Assembly (NCBI GenBank): GCA_035048485.1
Contig: CM068586.1
Location: 46,040,287 to 46,104,286 of the forward strand
Length of the DNA stretch: 64,000 bases
Reading direction: 5' to 3'
Origin: Pteria penguin
Taxonomy: Eukaryota > Mollusca > Bivalvia > Pterioida > Pteriidae
A model generated the notes under the pieces. That model was not told the origin of the DNA, did no database searches, and saw only the letters and a list, made by a program, of their open reading frames with translations. Both the position numbers and the translations under genes were made by a program. Below are positions 34,301 to 44,011 of this stretch, in pieces; positions within the stretch are counted from its first letter, which is position 1; each line of letters starts with the position of its first letter.

Positions 34301-35239
34301 GATTCTAATAGGAAATATTTCACTTTCTTCATACCCAAACACATTCACAGAGATATCGTTCTGCCTCTCAAATTTTGATATTTGTGAAATTTGTACTGGA
34401 CTTTTGATACCTGTCATATCCAATCGATTCATATAGTTTAAGTAATGAGTAACTCTACACGGATTCAATCTGGCTGGATAAAGTTTTGCGAGCACAGAGT
34501 ACAAAAAACATTTTTCATCATTATTTTTGACATTTACTAGTGACTGGTTTCTCAATGCCTGAGGTTCTTTAATGTATGTGCCTGCATTAAGTGGAGAATA
34601 CAATACATAATGCACTTCTAGATTAAGAACTTTTTGAAAAATCCAATCTGAGCCCTTCATGATAAATTCCTCTTTGGATGTAAACATTTTCTGAAAGGCT
34701 TCATGTAAATTATGCCTTTTGAACTCTTCTGAATGCAAATGTGTGTAGGTTACACTTCTAAAATGTGGCATAGCAGATTCAATATTACCATCTTTTTCAC
34801 GTTGAAATTCAACTCGGGCATTCAGATACCATCTAATACCTCTCCTTTCTTGTGTTGATGAAGTAAGAAGGTTAATAATTTGCTCCGATATATTTGTGAA
34901 AAATAATAACAAATCAAAACGTTCTGTAGCAAAAGGATGTATTTTTATAATAACAGCAGTACCATCCAAAGAAGTTTCAATCTCTCTGTCATTATTTCTT
35001 GAGTAAAGGTTCATATCACTAGCAGCATTTCCTCCACTTTGATTATTGGCTGATGCAGCTGCAGCTTGTCGATGGAATCTTCTTGTGTGAGTATTTAAGT
35101 TATCTTTCCTGTTGAAGCTCTTTTGACAATATGAACATTGAAAGTTTTGCACTTTAGAACGAATGTGTCTATTCAATTCCGAACGTCTTTTAAAACTTGT
35201 GTTGCATTTCCTGCACTTGAATTTCTTCTCATCATCCAT
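31349..35239 (-). CDS. protein-primed family B DNA polymerase, three exons
   Basis: It replicates the element from protein-primed termini. Exons 35239-32301, 32204-31771 and 31677-31349 total 3702 nt (1233 residues). Donors GTAGGT and GTAAGT and acceptors 'tttcttacag' and 'ttctatcacag' keep the frame. Domains: two N-terminal C2H2 fingers (about residues 8-56), a further finger '[14 protein letters not shown]' (about 350), exonuclease motifs SDVETY (~413), NLRGFDGH (~561) and [12 protein letters not shown] (~711), a treble-clef/HNH-like 'CHICGKNF…HDHLNGRF' between the first two, polymerase motif [10 protein letters not shown] (~809), motif B near the end of exon 1 (~967) and motif C DTDS (~1071, exon 2). 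All catalytic motifs look intact. Start chosen as the first Met before the zinc fingers. Exon 3 lies within the inverted arm. Confidence 0.93.
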
Positions 35240-35248
35240 TTTACCCCT

Positions 35249-35590
35249 CTAAAATGTTAACCACTTCTTTAATCTCTTCTGTTTCAGTTTATTATTTACC
35301 CTAACTTGGCGACGAATAATGTCTTTTGTAGATTTTAAAACTCCCGATTTTGTAGGCATAGTGTCAACTTTAAACGCTGGCTCAGTTACTTGAACTTGTT
35401 GTTCAGCATCATCGTTATTAGCTCCGCCCCCCGAGTGTCCAACCTCCTCGTTTCTTACCTTGTCAAAATTCGTTTTACTGTTTGTTGAAATATTCTGATT
35501 CACCTCCCCCTTTTTCACTTCCTGTTTCTGGTACATTTCTAATAACTTTTGGTACTTTTCTCGTGGTACGAGTACCACCTCTTTTGCCAT
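35249..35590 (-). CDS. small conserved Polinton protein (113 aa)
   Basis: Begins MAKEVVLVPREKYQKLLEMY, a 'VPREKY…LL' opening seen in proteins encoded just before PolB in other Mavericks/adintoviruses (from memory of the family). The middle is Asn/Gly/Asp-rich and the C-terminus basic (KLKQKRLKKWLTF). It overlaps the preceding gene by 116 nt in another frame and ends 9 nt before the PolB start. Likely a virion or core-associated protein; function not established. This unit-A copy is intact. Confidence 0.6.
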   Translation of the reverse strand: MAKEVVLVPREKYQKLLEMYQKQEVKKGEVNQNISTNSKTNFDKVRNEEVGHSGGGANNDDAEQQVQVTEPAFKVDTMPTKSGVLKSTKDIIRRQVRVNNKLKQKRLKKWLTF

Positions 35591-35903
35591 TGTTCCGTAT
35601 ATAAGAAAGGGCAGGTCGTAACACAGAAGGAATCGTTTTAGATAATTTTATGAGAAGATCTTTCCTTTGACTGTATGAAATTTTTTTCTCAACTAATAGC
35701 CTTAATTGTTTTTTATATTTTGACAGTTTTTCAATGTCTTCTCTCGATACTTTGCACACTCCGTGTAACACGTTGTAAATAACTTCCACAATAGCCAATA
35801 CTTGCTGCTTACTCAATGTTTTTATAATTTGAGTTCTTTGCGTTGCATGTGTTTTTGTTAAAACATTGAACAAATCCAAATTTCCTTGCACTAGTTTACT
35901 CAT
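35475..35903 (-). CDS. basic helical Polinton protein (142 aa), unit A copy
   Basis: Leu/Lys-rich helices followed by the 'KYKKQLRLL…KKISYSQRKDLL' pattern common to a small protein of Mavericks and adintoviruses, and a basic Gly/Arg tail (GKRGGTRTTRK). A DNA-condensing core or minor virion role is suspected. Reads intact. In this duplicated unit it lies downstream of a broken ATPase fragment. Confidence 0.6.
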   Translation of the reverse strand: MSKLVQGNLDLFNVLTKTHATQRTQIIKTLSKQQVLAIVEVIYNVLHGVCKVSREDIEKLSKYKKQLRLLVEKKISYSQRKDLLIKLSKTIPSVLRPALSYIRNNGKRGGTRTTRKVPKVIRNVPETGSEKGGGESEYFNKQ

Positions 35904-36080
35904 TACTTCTTCAGGTATAAAACTGTGTCCTCATTCGGTAATATATTGCTAGAAAGTTTAAATCGCTCATCTGTTGTGGGATACAAATCTATACATAGGT
36001 ATGAGTGTGCTTCTTTTGTGGCCATTTTATAAGCATCCATGAAAAAATTTGATTGGCCAGGATATATTTGTCTACCCAAT
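35903..36080 (-). pseudogene. ATPase C-terminal fragment (duplication remnant)
   Basis: The last 58 residues of the packaging ATPase, from 'LGRQIYPGQSNFF' to the stop, cut at the duplication joint. The Walker motifs are absent. Confidence 0.9.
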
Positions 36081-38489
36081 GTACTCGCTGGTTTTGGATT
36101 CATCGTAAGTTTCTGGAATATATTTATTGTTTGCCTTTGCATAGCGTGTAGTGATCATGGCCACCCCACCTCGCGTACCTTTCTCTATCATTTGAAATTG
36201 ATCTACGTCTGTGATAAGTTCTAAATGTACATCAGTCATTTTAAGACATGCTGACCAACATAGACCGGCTAAAGTATAATATTGTGCCGGATCTAAATCA
36301 AAATTTTCTAGGGTAACAGATCGAAACCTCTCAAAGACATCTGCCAATAGAAGAACGTCACATTTCAAATACAGATCATGGTAGTCGCCAAGTGTCCTCA
36401 TATTCATTTCTGTCCACACCCTCTGTGCATGTAGATAGTCATCGTCTGATACATGACACTTCTGTATGCTATTATAGAATTCACACTTGGGTGGAAGATT
36501 CTTATCTTGAAATTTACTTTCATCTGTAACGTATGAATAAGGGTATACTCCTTTTCGCAATAACAATGCTCTCTGCTTTTCAGACTGGAATTCTTTCCTA
36601 AATTGTCTAAAGTGCAGATTGTTATCATTTTTCAAGTTACAGACGAGAGAGTCCAGCGATGTACTTAAGAACTGAAAAGAGTCGATGAATCGAAGATGTG
36701 ATACACTGAATGATATGTACCGTTCTTGTGTATTTGCAAGTACATTTAATTTTTGAGCCTTGTATTTTCCCAACTTTTGCATGATAAGGTGACCATCGAA
36801 GCCGCGTAGGTTATGAAAAATCACAGGTATGAAATTTACTTGCTTGTACTGAAGATTGCAATTTTTGTGTGCTATGCCTAAGAATCGACCATTTAAATGG
36901 TCATGATTTCGCACTTTAACATCATGTACCTCAAAGTTTTTCCCACATATATGGCAATGTGTGGCTTTTTCATACTGCAACTCAATCTGTGGATCAACTT
37001 CCATCGGTTCGATAGATTTAATTTTTTTCATTAAGATGTTCTCTTCTTCTAACAAATGGTCTAAGAGTGTTTCGATTACACGCTCCCCACGATACAACAC
37101 AGGGGGTTTGGTGAAGCAGTCATCGGTTGATACCACTTGATAGCAAAAACCGCAGGGTTCAAATTTAGATAATTTTGTCGTATGACTAACATTTGGATCA
37201 GGATCTGTAAAATGTTTTATTGGTTCTACATACGTTTCCACGTCACTATAAATAACAAAGGGTGTTCTTAATTGCTTGGCAACATCTTTAAATTCGATCA
37301 CATCATTCTCTCCAGGTGTCGGCATTTCTATTTTTTGTTCACCCACTGCCATACAAAAGTTTCTATGCTTTTCAAGAGTATGACGTTTTACAAAGCCATG
37401 CAGACAATATGGGCAGTAGAAATGACGACGGTTTCCTTTACTGCATACTCTGGATAAAAACCTATCTAAATGTTTTATCAAGCAATAATGTGATTTTGAT
37501 TGTTGCCTTAAATACAATAAATCCACATGTGAAGTCTTCTGAGTTTTGGTGATTCTAATAGGAAATATTTCACTTTCTTCATACCCAAACACATTCACAG
37601 AGATATCGTTCTGCCTCTCAAATTTTGATATTTGTGAAATTTGTACTGGACTTTTGATACCTGTCATATCCAATCGATTCATATAGTTTAAGTAATGAGT
37701 AACTCTACACGGATTCAATCTGGCTGGATAAAGTTTTGCGAGCACAGAGTACAAAAAACATTTTTCATCATTATTTTTGACATTTACTAGTGACTGGTTT
37801 CTCAATGCCTGAGGTTCTTTAATGTATGTGCCTGCATTAAGTGGAGAATACAATACATAATGCACTTCTAGATTAAGAACTTTTTGAAAAATCCAATCTG
37901 AGCCCTTCATGATAAATTCCTCTTTGGATGTAAACATTTTCTGAAAGGCTTCATGTAAATTATGCCTTTTGAACTCTTCTGAATGCAAATGTGTGTAGGT
38001 TACACTTCTAAAATGTGGCATAGCAGATTCAATATTACCATCTTTTTCACGTTGAAATTCAACTCGGGCATTCAGATACCATCTAATACCTCTCCTTTCT
38101 TGTGTTGATGAAGTAAGAAGGTTAATAATTTGCTCCGATATATTTGTGAAAAATAATAACAAATCAAAACGTTCTGTAGCAAAAGGATGTATTTTTATAA
38201 TAACAGCAGTACCATCCAAAGAAGTTTCAATCTCTCTGTCATTATTTCTTGAGTAAAGGTTCATATCACTAGCAGCATTTCCTCCACTTTGATTATTGGC
38301 TGATGCAGCTGCAGCTTGTCGATGGAATCTTCTTGTGTGAGTATTTAAGTTATCTTTCCTGTTGAAGCTCTTTTGACAATATGAACATTGAAAGTTTTGC
38401 ACTTTAGAACGAATGTGTCTATTCAATTCCGAACGTCTTTTAAAACTTGTGTTGCATTTCCTGCACTTGAATTTCTTCTCATCATCCAT
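36072..38489 (-). pseudogene. truncated PolB copy (duplication remnant)
   Basis: Residues 1 to about 802 of the polymerase, identical to the intact copy as far as I can see. It includes the zinc fingers and exonuclease motifs but ends at the duplication joint just before motif A, with a short out-of-frame end (YIG-stop). It could encode an exonuclease-only protein if expressed. Motifs A, B and C are missing. Confidence 0.92.
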
Positions 38490-38498
38490 TTTACCCCT

Positions 38499-38839
38499 CT
38501 AAAATGTTAACCACTTCTTTAATCTCTTCTGTTTCAGTTTATTATTTACCCTAACTTGGCGACGAATAATGTCTTTTGTAGATTTTAAAACTCCCGATTT
38601 TGTAGGCATAGTGTCAACTTTAAACGCTGGCTCAGTTACTTGAACTTGTTGTTCAGCATCATCGTTATTAGCTCCGCCCCCGAGTGTCCAACCTCCTCGT
38701 TTCTTACCTTGTCAAAATTCGTTTTACTGTTTGTTGAAATATTCTGATTCACCTCCCCCTTTTTCACTTCCTGTTTCTGGTACATTTCTAATAACTTTTG
38801 GTACTTTTCTCGTGGTACGAGTACCACCTCTTTTGCCAT
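38499..38839 (-). pseudogene. 113-aa protein, frameshifted copy
   Basis: Same as 35249-35590 but one C is missing in the C-run near 38677. The frame shifts after about 53 residues and stops at 38636. Confidence 0.8.
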
Positions 38840-39152
38840 TGTTCCGTATATAAGAAAGGGCAGGTCGTAACACAGAAGGAATCGTTTTAGATAATTTTAT
38901 GAGAAGATCTTTCCTTTGACTGTATGAAATTTTTTTCTCAACTAATAGCCTTAATTGTTTTTTATATTTTGACAGTTTTTCAATGTCTTCTCTCGATACT
39001 TTGCACACTCCGTGTAACACGTTGTAAATAACTTCCACAATAGCCAATACTTGCTGCTTACTCAATGTTTTTATAATTTGAGTTCTTTGCGTTGCATGTG
39101 TTTTTATTAAAACATTGAACAAATCCAAATTTCCTTGCACTAGTTTACTCAT
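38724..39152 (-). CDS. basic helical Polinton protein (142 aa), unit B copy
   Basis: Intact and identical to the unit A copy except Ile for Thr at residue 17. Its ATG overlaps the ATPase stop (TAATG), an arrangement that suggests reinitiation on a shared transcript. Same suspected core-protein role. Confidence 0.6.
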   Translation of the reverse strand: MSKLVQGNLDLFNVLIKTHATQRTQIIKTLSKQQVLAIVEVIYNVLHGVCKVSREDIEKLSKYKKQLRLLVEKKISYSQRKDLLIKLSKTIPSVLRPALSYIRNNGKRGGTRTTRKVPKVIRNVPETGSEKGGGESEYFNKQ

Positions 39153-39853
39153 TACTTCTTCAGGTATAAAACTGTGTCCTCATTCGGTAATATATTGCTA
39201 GAAAGTTTAAATCGCTCATCTGTTGTGGGATACAAATCTATACATAGGTATGAGTGTGCTTCTTTTGTGGCCATTTTATAAGCATCCATGAAAAAATTTG
39301 ATTGGCCAGGATATATTTGTCTACCCAATGTTTTTATTTGCTGAACATCTCTATTGTTTTTGAAAATTAATATATAATGTCCATTCAAAGATATGGTCTT
39401 CATATATTTACCAGGTGGGAATATATTTTGAAGTAAAAACAGCACTGTGATCCCCATATGATGGGAATAGGTAGTAAACAAATTCATCATATCAGGTGTT
39501 GAACTCTGCCCCATGACATCATCTAGCACCAGTATTAGATTGCCGCCATATTGAGAAGTATATTGTTCCAGTACATTCTTTTCTGGTATCCCTTGGAAAA
39601 ATGTGATGGAGGGTATTTCTCTCTCCATTACATCGAATAGTGGTTGCCATACTCCATATGCATACAATATGTGTTTTATATCTGATTCAAACAAGACAAG
39701 ATTCTTCAACATATTATACACTAATGTAGTCTTTCCTGCGTGAGATGGCGCAGCAATCAGTATATTACAATTCCTTTTGAATTTGATCAAACTCTCAGTT
39801 GTAAAACTCTCAGCCATTTTGTCAACAAGAATGAAGGCGGTAATGTGGTGCAC
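39152..39853 (-). CDS. DNA packaging ATPase (A32/FtsK-HerA type)
   Basis: Powers genome packaging into the capsid in Polintons and related dsDNA viruses. Walker A APSHAGKTTLV lies at about residues 35-45. Walker B LILVLDDVM is at about 106-114, followed by a sensor-like polar region. Of 233 predicted residues, the first 12 may be non-coding, since a second Met (MAESFTTE) is the more usual type of start. Frame intact. Its 3' quarter is the outer end of duplication unit B. Confidence 0.88.
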   Translation of the reverse strand: MHHITAFILVDKMAESFTTESLIKFKRNCNILIAAPSHAGKTTLVYNMLKNLVLFESDIKHILYAYGVWQPLFDVMEREIPSITFFQGIPEKNVLEQYTSQYGGNLILVLDDVMGQSSTPDMMNLFTTYSHHMGITVLFLLQNIFPPGKYMKTISLNGHYILIFKNNRDVQQIKTLGRQIYPGQSNFFMDAYKMATKEAHSYLCIDLYPTTDERFKLSSNILPNEDTVLYLKK

Positions 39854-39921
39854 AATGATTTATTAAGGACAGAAAAATAACTTGACACATTCAATCAAAT
39901 AATATCGATCAAGTAATGCAA

Positions 39922-40401
39922 TTAACAAGCATGTGTGAATAAACACAGAGGAAATATTGTATTTATGAACTGAAAAACATACAAGTCATTCAAATGGCAT
40001 AAATCAGAAAACATATCTACAAAATGTTGAGCAGACACACCTCTCACTCTATAAAATAAATACATCATACAATAGTAACCACAATATAAGGAATATTGAC
40101 ATTGAATTGATTGATGAGATAATTCAACGGGTAATTTCATTACATTTGAAACTATATCTTTTTGAGGGGATTTACCGAAACTATCAAAGACTTCTATATA
40201 AGAATCATTCACATTGTAAACAGCTATCCAATGTTCTCCCTCTAAATAATGGGGATGTGTATTCATAATAATACCTTGATTAGCTTTTAATGGAAAAATG
40301 TGGTCCATGGCATACACTCCAACGATTTGTTGCTTCATTAAGGGATCACAATGTATCATGCACTGTAACTGCTTTGCATTAAGAGCGATACTGTTACTCA
40401 T
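39922..40401 (-). CDS. adenain-like cysteine protease
   Basis: A virion maturation protease of the C5/Ulp1 fold. The catalytic His is in EGEHWIAVYN (about residue 57), the Asp in EVFDSFGKSP (about 73), the Gln in SIQCQYSLYCGYYC with the nucleophilic Cys in CGYYC (about 107-111). At 159 residues it is slightly shorter than adenovirus proteases. Its ATG overlaps the stop of the capsid frame by ATGA, supporting the start. Confidence 0.88.
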   Translation of the reverse strand: MSNSIALNAKQLQCMIHCDPLMKQQIVGVYAMDHIFPLKANQGIIMNTHPHYLEGEHWIAVYNVNDSYIEVFDSFGKSPQKDIVSNVMKLPVELSHQSIQCQYSLYCGYYCMMYLFYRVRGVSAQHFVDMFSDLCHLNDLYVFQFINTIFPLCLFTHAC

Positions 40402-41004
40402 CCTATAATAACGTCCCTTGCTTGGTTAATTTGAAATAAGCTAGTGTATTGTCCCCAGATAATGGCAGTCACTGTTTCAGGGAGTGCAGAGGCAAACTGT
40501 ACATCTAGGCGAACATTTCCCTGCTTCAGAAGAGTAAGGTATTCTCCCTGTTCAAAGGAAGGTTCCAAATCAAAACAAAATACAACGTATCCTCCCTTCG
40601 TAAAATCTTGCCTACTGATATTATTTCCAGTGTCAAATAACCACTTGCCGTTATTATCGAACAAGTTAACAAAAGCAGGTACTGTAGTGTCTGCAGTTGC
40701 GTCGAAATTCAGTTTAAGAGGGCTATTACACACAGGTGTTCCATCACTGTTCAGTGCGATATGGACAATTTTATAATGTTGGAAATTAAAAGGATTTTTT
40801 GTATAATCTCCAGCAACTGCCTGGGAATCAACGAATGCGACATAGATACGATCAGGTCGTGTACCAGAAAACATGTTTTCTAGGGTAACATTCCTCACAC
40901 CTTTGGCAATGTTGTACATTTTCACCTCAGTCTTTTTATATGGATATTTAGCAGTGGTTGTTTCAAGCATTTTGGCATGACTTACAATTACTGCAGGGTT
41001 GATC
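40398..41004 (-). pseudogene. major capsid protein, C-terminal part
   Basis: This reads as the last third of the double-jelly-roll major capsid protein (the F54H12.2-like family of Mavericks). Diagnostic stretches are 'INPAVIVSHAKMLETTTAKY' and, at the end, 'TAIIWGQYTSLFQINQARDV'. The frame is open to the 41003 region with no capsid-type start; an internal Met at 40970 is probably not the true start. It stops where inverted integrase sequence begins. The N-terminal and central parts are at 42569 and 42797-42971. Confidence 0.85.
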
Positions 41005-41651
41005 TTGCATTTACATACACTAATCAGATATCTAAAGCTTCCATAGCAGAGAGAGTTATTCGTACTATTCGTGGGAGATTATTCAGGTACTTTCAAAAGA
41101 ACAGAACATATCGTTATGTAGATGTATTGCAACAAATAGTTAATAATTATAATTCAACATCTCATAGAAGTTTAAATGGACTATCACCCAAAAATGTCAA
41201 TAAACAAAATGAAGCAGATGTATGGGCCTATATGTACCTTCGTAAACCCAAGACACGTAAGACCAAAATAAAACGGAAAGATATGAAACATTTGAAATAT
41301 AGATATAAAATCAATCAACTCGTGAGACTGTCACATTTGAAGCATGTTTTTAGTAGAGGCTACCAACAACAGTTTACCGGAGAAGTGTTTAAAATTACAC
41401 ATCGCTTTCACTTACAAGGAATACCTATGTACAAAGTCAAAGATTTTAATGGAGATGAAATAGAGGGAAGTTTTTATGAAAACGAACTTCAGAAAGTTTA
41501 CAAGGACGAGGATAGTCTATGGATTATAGAGAAATTTATCAAGAAAAGAAAACGGAAAGGAAATGTAGAGTGGCTGGTGAAATTTGAGAATTGGCCAAGT
41601 AAATTTAATCAATATGTGAAGGAATCGGACATCATTGACTTTCAAGGTTGA
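41005..41651 (+). pseudogene. integrase, 5'-truncated, with C-terminal chromodomain
   Basis: Retains the end of the DDE core with the catalytic Glu (KASIAERVIRTIRGRLFRYF) and the following 'HRSLNGLSPKNVN', an SH3-like region, and a C-terminal chromodomain (WIIEKFIKKRKRKGNVEWLV…ENWPSKFNQYV). The zinc-binding N-terminus and the two catalytic Asp residues are missing because the gene begins at the rearrangement point next to inverted capsid sequence. Upstream codons from 40977 are read-through of antisense capsid DNA. Not expected to be catalytically active. Confidence 0.9.
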
Positions 41652-41654
41652 ATA

Positions 41655-42128
41655 ATGGAGAAATTTTTGTTTTTCAAATCTAGTGATAGCGAGGAGTTTT
41701 ACCCTGATAATAAACCATATGATTTCAAGTTGCATTTAGATTCAACTCTCTATTTGGATGGATACTGGAAAATTGGTATCACAGAGTTTTTCAATTTTAC
41801 AACAGACAAAACACAATACTGTAAGTCTGAAAGAGCTCCTGTATTAGACACTACCAGGGAATACCAATCTAAAGTGTTATATTTGTACTCTAATGTTTGT
41901 GAATTTTCAAATGTCAATGGTCGAGATCAACCTTTGTTAAGAATTATTCATCCAAACAATGATTTTAATTGGAATCATGCATTCAACCCTGTTTACTATT
42001 TCCCTCTCCGAGTTAATGAACTTTCCGATATTCACTTCAATATAAAGGATGAAAGCGGGACAGCTGCCACATTTTTAACTGTCGATACCTGGATTACACT
42101 ACATTTAAAGCGATATCCTTTCTTCTGA
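41655..42128 (+). CDS. minor capsid (penton-like) protein
   Basis: 157 residues starting MEKFLFFKSSDSEEFYPDN. The C-terminus (NPVYFPLRVNELSDIHFNIK…TWITLHLKRY) has the pattern of the Polinton single-jelly-roll minor capsid protein that occupies capsid vertices. It follows the integrase stop by three bases and its stop overlaps the next ATG (TGATGG). Complete frame. Confidence 0.75.
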   Translation: MEKFLFFKSSDSEEFYPDNKPYDFKLHLDSTLYLDGYWKIGITEFFNFTTDKTQYCKSERAPVLDTTREYQSKVLYLYSNVCEFSNVNGRDQPLLRIIHPNNDFNWNHAFNPVYYFPLRVNELSDIHFNIKDESGTAATFLTVDTWITLHLKRYPFF

Positions 42129-42523
42129 TGGCTGAAAGAAAAATGTATATTCCAGACAATCAAAAATGGATTAAATTTTACCAAAATGTTATTGGCGGAA
42201 AAGCACATCCTGACTATTCTATGAAAGGTTACCAGAGGGGTGGTGGAATAAGAAACAATTCGATGACATATATGTTACCAATTGATTCATATTCCAAGGA
42301 TCAAGATAAAGTATTAAATATAAATATGACCTCACCTGCTCAGCAAGTAGTGGAACAAGCTAAAAGTGAAGTCAAGCGAGAAAGGAATCCGGATAAAATA
42401 AAGAAACGTAAACGAGTAGACAGTCCTCCAAATAGGAAAAGTAAGAAAGACACTACTGACAAAAACGTAAAGAAAAAGAAGAAAATTGTACAACTCAAAT
42501 CCGATGTATTTGGACTGTATTAA
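42128..42523 (+). CDS. Lys-rich small virion protein (pVI-like?)
   Basis: 131 residues. The N-terminal part (WIKFYQNVIGGKAHPDY followed by GYQRGGGI) resembles the Gly-rich, tyrosine-containing small virion protein that precedes the capsid gene in adintoviruses and is compared with adenovirus pVI. The GG pairs could be protease sites. The C-terminal half is extremely basic (KKRKRVDSPPNRKSKKD, KKKKK), as in DNA-binding core proteins. Assignment is by position and motif flavour. Confidence 0.5.
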   Translation: MAERKMYIPDNQKWIKFYQNVIGGKAHPDYSMKGYQRGGGIRNNSMTYMLPIDSYSKDQDKVLNINMTSPAQQVVEQAKSEVKRERNPDKIKKRKRVDSPPNRKSKKDTTDKNVKKKKKIVQLKSDVFGLY

Positions 42524-42568
42524 ATATTCAGTATGTCTGTATTAACGACAGAGAATTTTTGAGAGGCT

Positions 42569-42796
42569 ATGCCAAGTCAATTAGCACTTTTTGATTTACC
42601 ACCTACACAAACAGCAGTCGAAAATGTATATTTCCAGGACGTACGCCCAATATCACAGATTTCCGAAAACTCACCGATAGAATTTCAACTTTCAGCTCAA
42701 AATGGTATGGACTACATTGATTTGAGACGAACTAGAATATATGTCAAACTAAAAGTTGTGAAAGGTAACGCAGACATTACCGCTAGTGACAATGTT
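42569..42796 (+). pseudogene. major capsid protein, N-terminal part
   Basis: Starts MPSQLALFDLPPTQTAVENV and includes 'DYIDLRRTRIYVKLKVV', typical of the start of the F54H12.2-like double-jelly-roll capsid protein. After residue 76 the reading runs into an inverted segment and stops at 42826. Together with 42797-42971 (minus) and 40398-41004 (minus) it accounts for the two ends and part of the middle of one gene. The rest of the middle is absent. Confidence 0.88.
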
Positions 42797-42971
42797 AGTT
42801 GTGATTCTTTGGCATCTTGTCCGTAATGCAGTAATGTATTTAACATGCTCAGATACGGATAATGTACTCCAGAGTTGCCAATTGGTTTATTCTGAATTGA
42901 TACATCCACTTGACTGAATAGTGAATGTAGCAGTAGATTGACTGGTCCAACATTGTCACTAGCGGTAATGT
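42797..42971 (-). pseudogene. major capsid protein, central fragment in inverted orientation
   Basis: On the minus strand it resumes from the same residues (ASDNVGPVNLLL) that end the N-terminal part and continues through 'FSQVDVSIQNKPIG' to 'HYGQDAKESQL'. The join lies in a 23-bp perfect inverted repeat (42774-42796 and 42949-42971), so this is a fold-back of the gene on itself. Confidence 0.88.
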
Positions 42972-43285
42972 GTTTTGTCGGGCTGCGAGCGAAAATGTAC
43001 TCCTTTGTGACCAAGAAAAATATCTGTGTGAAAAAAGCCAAAGGTGTCTCCAGAGCCGTTGTAAATCAAGATATCAGTCACCAAGATTATATCAATTGTT
43101 TGCTGAATAAACGAATTAGCCGCAACAGTATGCAAAGTATCAGGAGTGATAAACATGTGTTGTACTTGAGTGGTATCAACAAAATATCATTGTCTCCTTA
43201 CGATGACAAACGGTGGATTTGTGAGGATGGTATCCATACATATGCGTATGGCGACTGCAGAATACATCAAAACATAAAAGATTGA
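42972..43285 (+). pseudogene. PolB exon 3 fragment in the right arm
   Basis: The last 103 residues of the polymerase ([12 protein letters not shown]… to the stop), identical to the left-arm copy but cut off from the rest of the gene. Confidence 0.93.
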
Positions 43286-43533
43286 TTTGTTTGAAATATT
43301 TTAATCTCTCGTGACAATCACTTTTGTGTAGAACAATGACAAAAAAAACGCAAATATGTCCAGGCGTAATGGCCATGTAAACATAATAATGCCATCATTT
43401 ACATGTATTTATTGAATAAAAAAATGTATGAAGAAACTGTAAAACACTTATGTCCCTGCCCGCCCACTTATGAAAAGAAAAAAAGAAGTTTTTTGTTTTC
43501 TTCGTACATTTTTTCCATGGCAACGGGACTCCT

Positions 43534-44005
43534 TTAAATACCCATTTTAAGAGGTGTTGTAAACAAATTAATTAAAAATCTAAACAACAGTCTTTGATTA
43601 TAGATGTAATTCTTGATATTCAATAAACTTTTTAAATTTATGATGGTGATACATGAGGGGGGGGGGGGGGGGTAAGGTTGGAGTGTATACTCGTAAATAT
43701 TTTTTAAACTTGAAATGGGAAATTTAAACATCAACACATCACTAAGTACCCTTTGCCGTGGAATTAAATGAAAAAAACACCAGCTTATACGTAGTGAATT
43801 AAATCAACTGAATACATCCTTCCAGGCTGCTGATTTTGTGTGCTCGTTTAGTTTCATAATTATCATTTTACAGGTAGGAAACTTTAAAGGTATTTCTATT
43901 TAGAAACATTTGAACCACTGAAGAATTTTCAATTAAAATAGAGGGAATTATGAGATTGGAACCCTCGTCAAAACAGCTGTCATGCTCAGCCTGGAAATTC
44001 TTTTT
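43534..44005 (-). pseudogene. unknown protein, right-arm copy 2 (degraded)
   Basis: Mirror of 30640-31100, with a G-run at 43656-43671 one or two bases different in length from the left-arm run. Not translatable as one frame. Confidence 0.6.
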
Positions 44006-44011
44006 TTCATT

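Larger units (their letters stand above)
32831..36080. repeat. tandem duplication, unit A (3250 bp)
   Basis: Nearly identical to 36081-39329. It covers most of PolB exon 1, the two small genes and the ATPase C-terminus. At the internal joint, ATPase sequence (…tctacccaat) runs straight into PolB sequence (gtactcgctgg). Noticed differences: C6 versus C5 near 35427/38677 and one G/A change giving Thr versus Ile in the 142-residue protein. Confidence 0.93.
36081..39329. repeat. tandem duplication, unit B (3249 bp)
   Basis: Second copy of 32831-36080, one base shorter because of the C5 run. Its outer side continues into the complete ATPase gene, so in transcription order unit B comes first. Confidence 0.93.

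Noticed and set aside
33154..34302. Short frames on both strands inside PolB and repeated at 36.4-37.5 kb
   Set aside because: Shadows of the polymerase coding sequence.
40977..41651. Retrovirus or LTR retrotransposon integrase
   Set aside because: It is embedded among Polinton genes, has a Maverick-type C-terminal chromodomain, and no reverse transcriptase or LTR is present. The first codons (40977-41004) are antisense capsid sequence.
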